A stretch of DNA of 64,000 nucleotides from Euborellia annulipes. Lineage: Eukaryota; Arthropoda; Insecta; Dermaptera; Anisolabididae. The position numbers and the translations under genes were made by a program. The stretch lies in assembly GCA_023213315.1 (NCBI GenBank), contig JAKCPI010005038.1, positions 1 through 64,000 on the forward strand, read 5' to 3'. Each line of letters opens with the position of its first letter. The stretch's first letter is position 1. The notes beneath the pieces are model-generated. The model was not told the DNA's origin. It saw nothing but the letters and a program-made list of their open reading frames with translations, and did not search any database. Positions 58,936 through 64,000 of this stretch are shown one piece after another.

Positions 58936-59889
58936 ATATTCTAGTATTCTCTTCCTATCTTATATCAAAAAATCATGCTGTATTGATTGTTTCGTTCCTT
59001 TTTTCCAACATTTTATTTTTGAAGAGAAACTTCTTACGCATGATAGAGCAAATTCGAATCATGCAAACGAAACTCACTTTCATTTCGATTATAAGCTTAG
59101 AAAATTTGAATTTTCTTTACCCATTGATTTCATCCGGGAACAAGAAAAAGGCGGCTGTCGACAGAACTAGCCTCAACTCATTTAAACTTTTAAATTGAGT
59201 TAATAATTCAAAAACTCATTATTTACGGAAAACAGATCTCATCAATTTTTTAACTTTTTTCCTATGTTGATTATTAATTTTACTTTTTTAGTTGAAGTTT
59301 TTCTAATCAGTACAAATATGCAGTGTTTTTTTAAATATTTGAAATCCTTCGGAATTAACGATAAAATATTGAACAATTTCAAAAAATGCCCCACATCATC
59401 GTTCTTTTTGTTGAACATTAAATAAAAAAATTTTGTATTAAAAGATTTCAAAATTAATAAATTAAATTAATAATAAATATATGTACATTACTGGATGTAT
59501 ATTCATAATAAATGTATTTCTGTTTTTTTGCGCCTGAGTTATTTTTAAAATTATGGAGATTAAACCTATGCCTTCTAATTATTTAAACATGGTATGTAAT
59601 TTGATCACTCATATGCATCGTAGCGATTATGCACTCGGTGACCATGTAAAAGGCGACTAAATTATTATGAAATTAGATTTATCTAAATTAAATAAAAAAA
59701 ATAATGAAAAGTTAGCGTTCCAGAAATAATTTTCTGATTTTTAATTAAATTAAAAATTAGTAAATTTTTTGTTGATATTTTTGAGCGTTTCTCTAATTCA
59801 CCCTTTAAAAAATATCCAAGTGTTTGTTATTTTCCAAATTTTATAATTAAATTAAGGGCAAGTAAACCTATGCCTTTTGTACATCAAAT
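58936..59889. other. AT-rich intergenic DNA, no gene seen
   Basis: No supported feature. Confidence 0.5.
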
Positions 59890-60250
59890 AACATTTTGTT
59901 CAATGGCAAAACATTTTGCCTAATCGGTGTGCAATGGCAAAACGTTTTGCTCAATGCCAACGCACACCGATTGAGTAAAAACGTTTTTGGACAAAACGTT
60001 TTGTCCAAGAGCAAAATATTTTGCCATTGAACAAAATGTTTTGCCATTGAGCGTTTTTGCCTAATCGGTGTGCGTTAGCATTTGTTGCTCAATGGCCGAA
60101 CATTTTGTCCATTCAATGATGTCGAATCATGCTCAATTGCCCCCTCAGGTGTGCGTTGACCCATAGATAAGCATTGCAAAAACAGTTTTAGGCACCATTA
60201 GCTAAAAACGTTTTGTCCGAAAACATTTCTGCTCAATTGGTGTGCGTTCT
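59890..60250. repeat. Cluster of short palindromes (caaaacgttttg family)
   Basis: Repeated words: caaaacgttttg, gcaaaatattttgc, aatcggtgtgc/gcacaccgatt and ttgctcaatggc occur many times in both orientations within ~350 bp. A foldback transposon or a nest of tiny MITEs would give this. No coding frame. Confidence 0.7.
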
Positions 60251-60330
60251 GAAAAAAAGACAGACCATGTTGCCATTGAATTCAGGAGACCTGAAAAACG
60301 TGTATATCCATCAAAATTTCGTTATTTGCA
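60250..60330 (-). repeat. Rep-A fragment
   Basis: gacagaccatgttgccattg, aacgtgtatatccatcaaaa: part of the 5' block in reverse. Confidence 0.6.
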
Positions 60331-60584
60331 TACAAAATATATACTGTATATATTTTTATTCAATAAATTCCTAACTGGCCTAAGTAGCTAAGAGAAAAAA
60401 TTAAAAAAAAAATCTTAATAAATTAAATATACTTCGTTAATACTACCTAATATCCTAAGGCCAACCTTTTCAAATTTAAACAAAATTGTCTAAATAAGTG
60501 ATAACAACTACCTTTTTTTAATTAAATGCTTTTATTTAACTTACTCTTTCAAGGTCACCAACTTTATGGCTTTGTTAAGGACAC

Positions 60585-61300
60585 TTCCCGATGAGCTAGA
60601 GGTGTGAAATTTGATATTTAAGAGTCATTTTTGATGACGCAAATTGTGAGTTTGGTTTTACCCAAATGGACCAAACTAATGTGGTACTTTATTTGAAACC
60701 CTTCGTGAATTAATGTAATTTCAAAAAGACTTCCCGATGGGCTAGAGGTGTGAAATGTAATACTTAAGAGTCATTTTGATGACGCCACTATATGGTGGTT
60801 TTGATCAAAATAGACCAAACTAATGTGGTACTTTATTTGAAACCCTTCGCGAATTAATGTAATTTCAAAAGACTTCCCGATGGGCTAGAGGTGTGAAATG
60901 TAATACTTGAGAGTCATTTTTGATGACGCCACTATATGGTGGTTTTGATCAAAATAGACCAAACTAATGTGGTACTTTATTTGAAACCCTTCGCGAATTA
61001 ATGTAATTTCAAAAGACTTCCCGATGGGCTAGAGGTGTGAAATGTAATACTTAAGAGTCATTTTTGATGACGCCACTATATGGTGGTTTTGATCAAAATA
61101 GACCAAACTAATGTGGTACTTTATTTGAAACCCTTCGCGAATTAATGTAATTTCAAGACTTCCCGATGGGCTAGAGGTGTGAAATGTAATACTTAAGAGT
61201 CATTTTTGATGACGCCACTATATGGTGGTTTTGATCAAAATAGACCAAACTAATGTGGTACTTTATTTGAAGCCTCACGCAAATAAGGCCCTATTAACTA
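60585..61300 (+). repeat. ~143-bp tandem repeat array
   Basis: Units share ttcccgatgggctagaggtg, gatgacgccactatatggtg, caaactaatgtggtacttta and cccttcgcgaattaatgtaa. The middle units are nearly identical and the outer ones diverged, as expected when arrays grow by unequal exchange. Confidence 0.92.
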
Positions 61301-61451
61301 TAGTTTTGAATTTTGATATTTACGAGTCATTTTTTTATGATAATGAATAATTTTTCAATTGAACCAAATCAATACAGGCCAAACTAATGTGGTACTTTAT
61401 CATATTGATGATTTTTGATAAGACTAAAAGACTAAAAAGCTTAAAATAAAA

Positions 61452-61751
61452 ATAAAATAAAAAAAAGATTTTTAAAAAAATGCTTTTATTTAAATTGAAC
61501 TAAAAGAGAGAAATAAGAAAGAAATAATTTAATTGTTCTTGTTAAAATTTTTTAATATTTATGACTTAAAATAAAAGCGTGGGGCGCGAGCCTCGGAATC
61601 ACTTCGAAGCGCCCCACGCTTTTATTTTAAGTCAAATATTAAAAAATTTTAACAAGAACAATTAAATTATTTCTTTCTTATTTCTCTCTTTTTAGTTCAA
61701 TTTAAATAAAAGCATTTTTTTAAAAATCTTTTTTTTATTTTATTTTTTTCT
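61452..61751. repeat. ~300-bp near-perfect palindrome
   Basis: Arms of ~140 bp meet around gcgtggggcgc ... gcgccccacgc with a short central loop (about 61588-61605). Flanking words: ttaaaataaaagcgtgggg and ccccacgcttttattttaa. Could extrude as a cruciform or form a very long RNA hairpin. Confidence 0.92.
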
Positions 61752-62589
61752 CATTAAAACAAACTTTGACCAATCTAATGATCAAATATAAGTAAAATAT
61801 TTTTATTATATCATATTTGTGTTAATGTAATAGCGGTGTGTAATAAACAAATGCCCGCGGAATTAAAGGAGACGATTAAAGGATTTAATAATGCTTAATT
61901 AAACTTCTGTGTAATGTCATAAACATTCGTATCTCTAGAAAAGAAGAAAAACCGTTTCGCGAGTTTTTATCATTTTTATATCATTAATGGCGAAACAACT
62001 TGAAAACTCTAGTTAGTCATCGTTAATGTTATTAAAATCCTAACAAGTCTCGTTATTCGCAATGCGTTTTGAATTATGAGGATTTTTTTTTATGTCACTT
62101 TGTTGTACTAGTCTTCGAAAATACACTCGTCTACAAAACAAAAAAAACATACCACTTTATTTCTTTTTAAGAAAGATTATACTACAATAATAAATCTTAA
62201 TTTGTTATATATACAGTATTTAATATGAATAAATTCCTAAATAAATTTAACCCTAAGGAGAGAGGGGGGGGAGGGAGTATATCCCTGGAGCTCTGAATTT
62301 TTAAGCTTCTTCCTTAAATTCTAATAATTTTTATATTTTTCTTCTGAGCTTTATTTTCAAGAAATATTGTCCTCTCAAGGGGCCGAGAAATAAATTGGCT
62401 CTTAAAAAAAATATTTTCATAAAATAATTTTTCTCAAGTGCATATATTTGGATTTAAAATTTAAATTATTTTTTTTTAGAGTTGGTCCATATTAATATAC
62501 ACCCTCGGATGGCAAGGCTCTTGATGGCTCTGGTTATTATTATAATAGTAATTTTATAGCGTTGGATAAATGATTTTTCTTATTATATT
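61752..62589. other. AT-rich intergenic DNA, no gene seen
   Basis: A G tract lies at 62264-62272. No supported feature. Confidence 0.5.
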
Positions 62590-62700
62590 TTAAATACACT
62601 AGGTGAAATGTTTCAAGTTTTTTTTTTTTTATTTGGTGAAATAATAATACGCGTTTATCCGTTTTTCGGCATAACTGCCATCTTCAGAAATTTCAACAAG
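62590..62700 (-). repeat. Hammerhead-like single motif
   Basis: Minus strand 62660-62687: CTGAAGAT, stem GGC-agttat-GCC, GAAAAACGG. The core is intact but the last part of the motif is altered. No partner arm seen. Confidence 0.5.
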
Positions 62701-62914
62701 AGTCTATGGTCGTGAGTTTAAATCTAACAATTTGTAAGATTTTTCTTATAGCCTATTAGTATATTTGTGCAGCCGAATAAACCTATCGAATCTTTTAAAT
62801 AAATGTTGATTCATTGATTGTTGAGCTATATATTAATACAATGTTAATTAAAATATTTATTGGAGATTTATTTATTAAGATGATAGTAATAGGCCATGAT
62901 ACAAAAAAACAAGG

Positions 62915-63010
62915 TATGTCCACTTCGGAGCGAAAACTCGTCCTACTCTGCGCATGACGTCACGTGGCGGGCAGATAAGTAAGCTTGCTATGCGGAGTAG
63001 AGGGTAAATC
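62915..63010. promoter_or_regulatory. CRE/E-box island within a small inverted repeat
   Basis: tgacgtca at 62955-62962 is a perfect CRE, and cacgtg at 62961-62966 overlaps it as an E-box. The pair is bracketed by ctactctgcgcat and atgcggagtag, an imperfect inverted repeat. It is strongly GC-enriched compared with its surroundings. Likely a promoter-type element or the promoter of a decayed transposon. Confidence 0.4.
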
Positions 63011-63562
63011 ACAGTTTTGTTTGCTTATATTAACAGATTTTATGAAAATAAAAACAAAACAAATATGATCACTTTTAAATATGTTTATTTTATTAAAAGT
63101 GAATTTTATTTTGTAAAAAATAAGTGGGTACAAGCTATTATTTTATAACTATGATAGTCTAAAAATAAATGAACCCAAAATTATTCATAGTATAGGTATC
63201 ATTTAATGTATATATGTGATATTTAATGTTAAATATAAAATTAAAATTACTTAATATTAAAAATGTATTATAGAAATTTTTTTATTTTCTTTGTACTTGA
63301 TTTATGACAAAGATTTTTTGCAAAAGTTCCCGATTAATTTTTCGTATTCTAATATACCTCCGTACTTTTATATAATATTTTAAAATTTCTATAGAGATAT
63401 ATATCTTCATTATGCTTAGTTTTGCTATGAATTTAATTAGCTAAATCCGTTATTATATCAATATATTATTGTTTTTATTGAAATTATCTCCATGAAACTT
63501 TAGAAACAAATCATCTGCAACTGTAATAATTGAATATAAATTTTCAATTGGATAACTTAAAT
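63011..63562. other. AT-rich intergenic DNA, no gene seen
   Basis: No supported feature. Confidence 0.5.
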
Positions 63563-63570
63563 GTCCTTTA

Positions 63571-63931
63571 TAGGAACCGGCCGAAATTCGGTTTCGGCCA
63601 AAAATTAGCCGAAACTTTCGGCCGGCCGAAACCTGAGTCTGAAAAGATGGGATGAGAATCGCACGCAAAAAAAAAAATATATATAATAAATAAATAAATA
63701 AAAAAGGACAAATGATTTGCACTTGAGGAAAAAATTTTCCCGCAAGGCGGAAAACTTAAGAGTCCGCAAAAAGGAGAAAGGTTCCGCGGGCCCCCCTCAG
63801 AAAAAATTTCTATATACGCCCCTGATAGTAAATACAAGTTTCGGTTTCGGTTACGGTTTCGGCCGAAACTAAGATTGAGGTAGAAATTCGGTTTCGGTTT
63901 CGGCTGAAAATCTTGTTTCGGTCGGACCCTA
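63571..63931. mobile_element. hAT-like element (taggg ends) carrying part of another hAT MITE
   Basis: The ends taggaaccggccgaaa and, inverted, tagggtccgaccgaaa. The flanks 63563-63570 and 63932-63939 are both gtccttta (8-bp duplication). The interior is rich in cggtttcggcc words. From about 63730 to 63824 it contains the right end of the caggggcgtatatag MITE family seen at 4795-5054; that inner copy is 5'-truncated and lacks its own duplication. Confidence 0.82.
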
Positions 63932-64000
63932 GTCCTTTAGATATAAATAATATCCAGTTTAAAGTTTCATTTATTTTATCAAATTTCTTTAAATTATTGC

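Larger units (their letters stand above)
60524..61751. mobile_element. Tandem-unit/terminal-palindrome element, long copy
   Basis: Left end atgcttttatttaacttac. Then about five head-to-tail units of 142-146 bp whose ttcccgatg word starts at 60585, 60731, 60874, 61018 and 61160. Then a ~300-bp palindrome ends the element. The left end and the outer edge of the palindrome (aaataaaagcat) are inverted copies. The 46411-46930 copy has about one unit. No protein is encoded. I do not recognise a named family. Confidence 0.8.

Noticed and set aside
58802..59170. Longest reading frame in the window (122 codons)
   Set aside because: It begins in AT-rich filler and runs through an HP-repeat fragment. 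No domain is recognisable and codon use follows base composition.
1..64000. CRISPR array or bacterial operon
   Set aside because: No evenly spaced identical repeats with unique spacers, no dense reading frames and no ribosome binding sites. All signals are eukaryotic.

Overview
This is a gene-poor, very A+T-rich piece of a metazoan nuclear genome (about three quarters A+T by eye). No open reading frame exceeds 122 codons, long homopolymer and microsatellite runs are common, and the sequence is packed with eukaryote-type repeats: tRNA-derived SINEs, hAT-like and Harbinger-like MITEs with target-site duplications, and hammerhead-like/Penelope-type inverted pairs. A small arthropod genome such as a parasitic copepod would fit, but the species call is inference only. 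I see no complete protein-coding gene, no intact rRNA or tRNA gene, no bacterial features and no CRISPR array.

Layout. 1-3,500: AT-rich DNA, one copy of a long dispersed repeat (Rep-A) and two SINE-A copies. 3,557-6,537: a DNA transposon remnant with ~638-bp terminal inverted repeats and a SWIM zinc-finger fragment. A hAT MITE sits inside it, and a duplicated ~0.5-kb flank lies on either side. 7.5-10 kb: Rep-A, a palindromic MITE and two hammerhead-like inverted pairs. 11.4-12.7 kb: a hairpin-rich repeat (HP-repeat) and a more complex block that may hold exon material. 16.4-19 kb: a SINE-like unit, two hAT MITEs with exact 8-bp duplications, and an HP-repeat split by a 433-bp hammerhead-like element. 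20-28 kb: Rep-A copies, a Harbinger-like MITE and SINEs. 29.8-30.2 kb: unique DNA with a possible promoter. 31.5-38.2 kb: nested palindromes, a SINE and a Rep-A copy each split by hammerhead-like elements. 39-45 kb: the second palindromic MITE, a short-motif ladder, HP-repeats and a hAT MITE. 46.4-46.9 and 60.5-61.75 kb: short and long versions of one element that carries internal ~143-bp tandem units and ends in a large palindrome. 49-55 kb: HP-repeats, a SINE, hammerhead-like pairs and a conserved-looking non-repetitive block (53.88-54.13 kb). 55.67-58.12 kb: two hAT-like MITEs whose outer ends share one 8-bp duplication, which suggests a compound element. 59.9-60.25 kb: a cluster of short palindromes. 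62.9-63.0 kb: a CRE/E-box island. 63.57-63.93 kb: a hAT-like element carrying part of another.

The elements work as parasites of parasites rather than as a gene network. The clearest signals are (1) a recurrent CTGANGA / self-complementary stem / GAAACGTC motif, mostly as divergent pairs, which looks like a hammerhead ribozyme core; (2) the HP-repeat, whose first hairpin changes sequence between copies while keeping its pairing; and (3) the tandem-unit element with a terminal palindrome.
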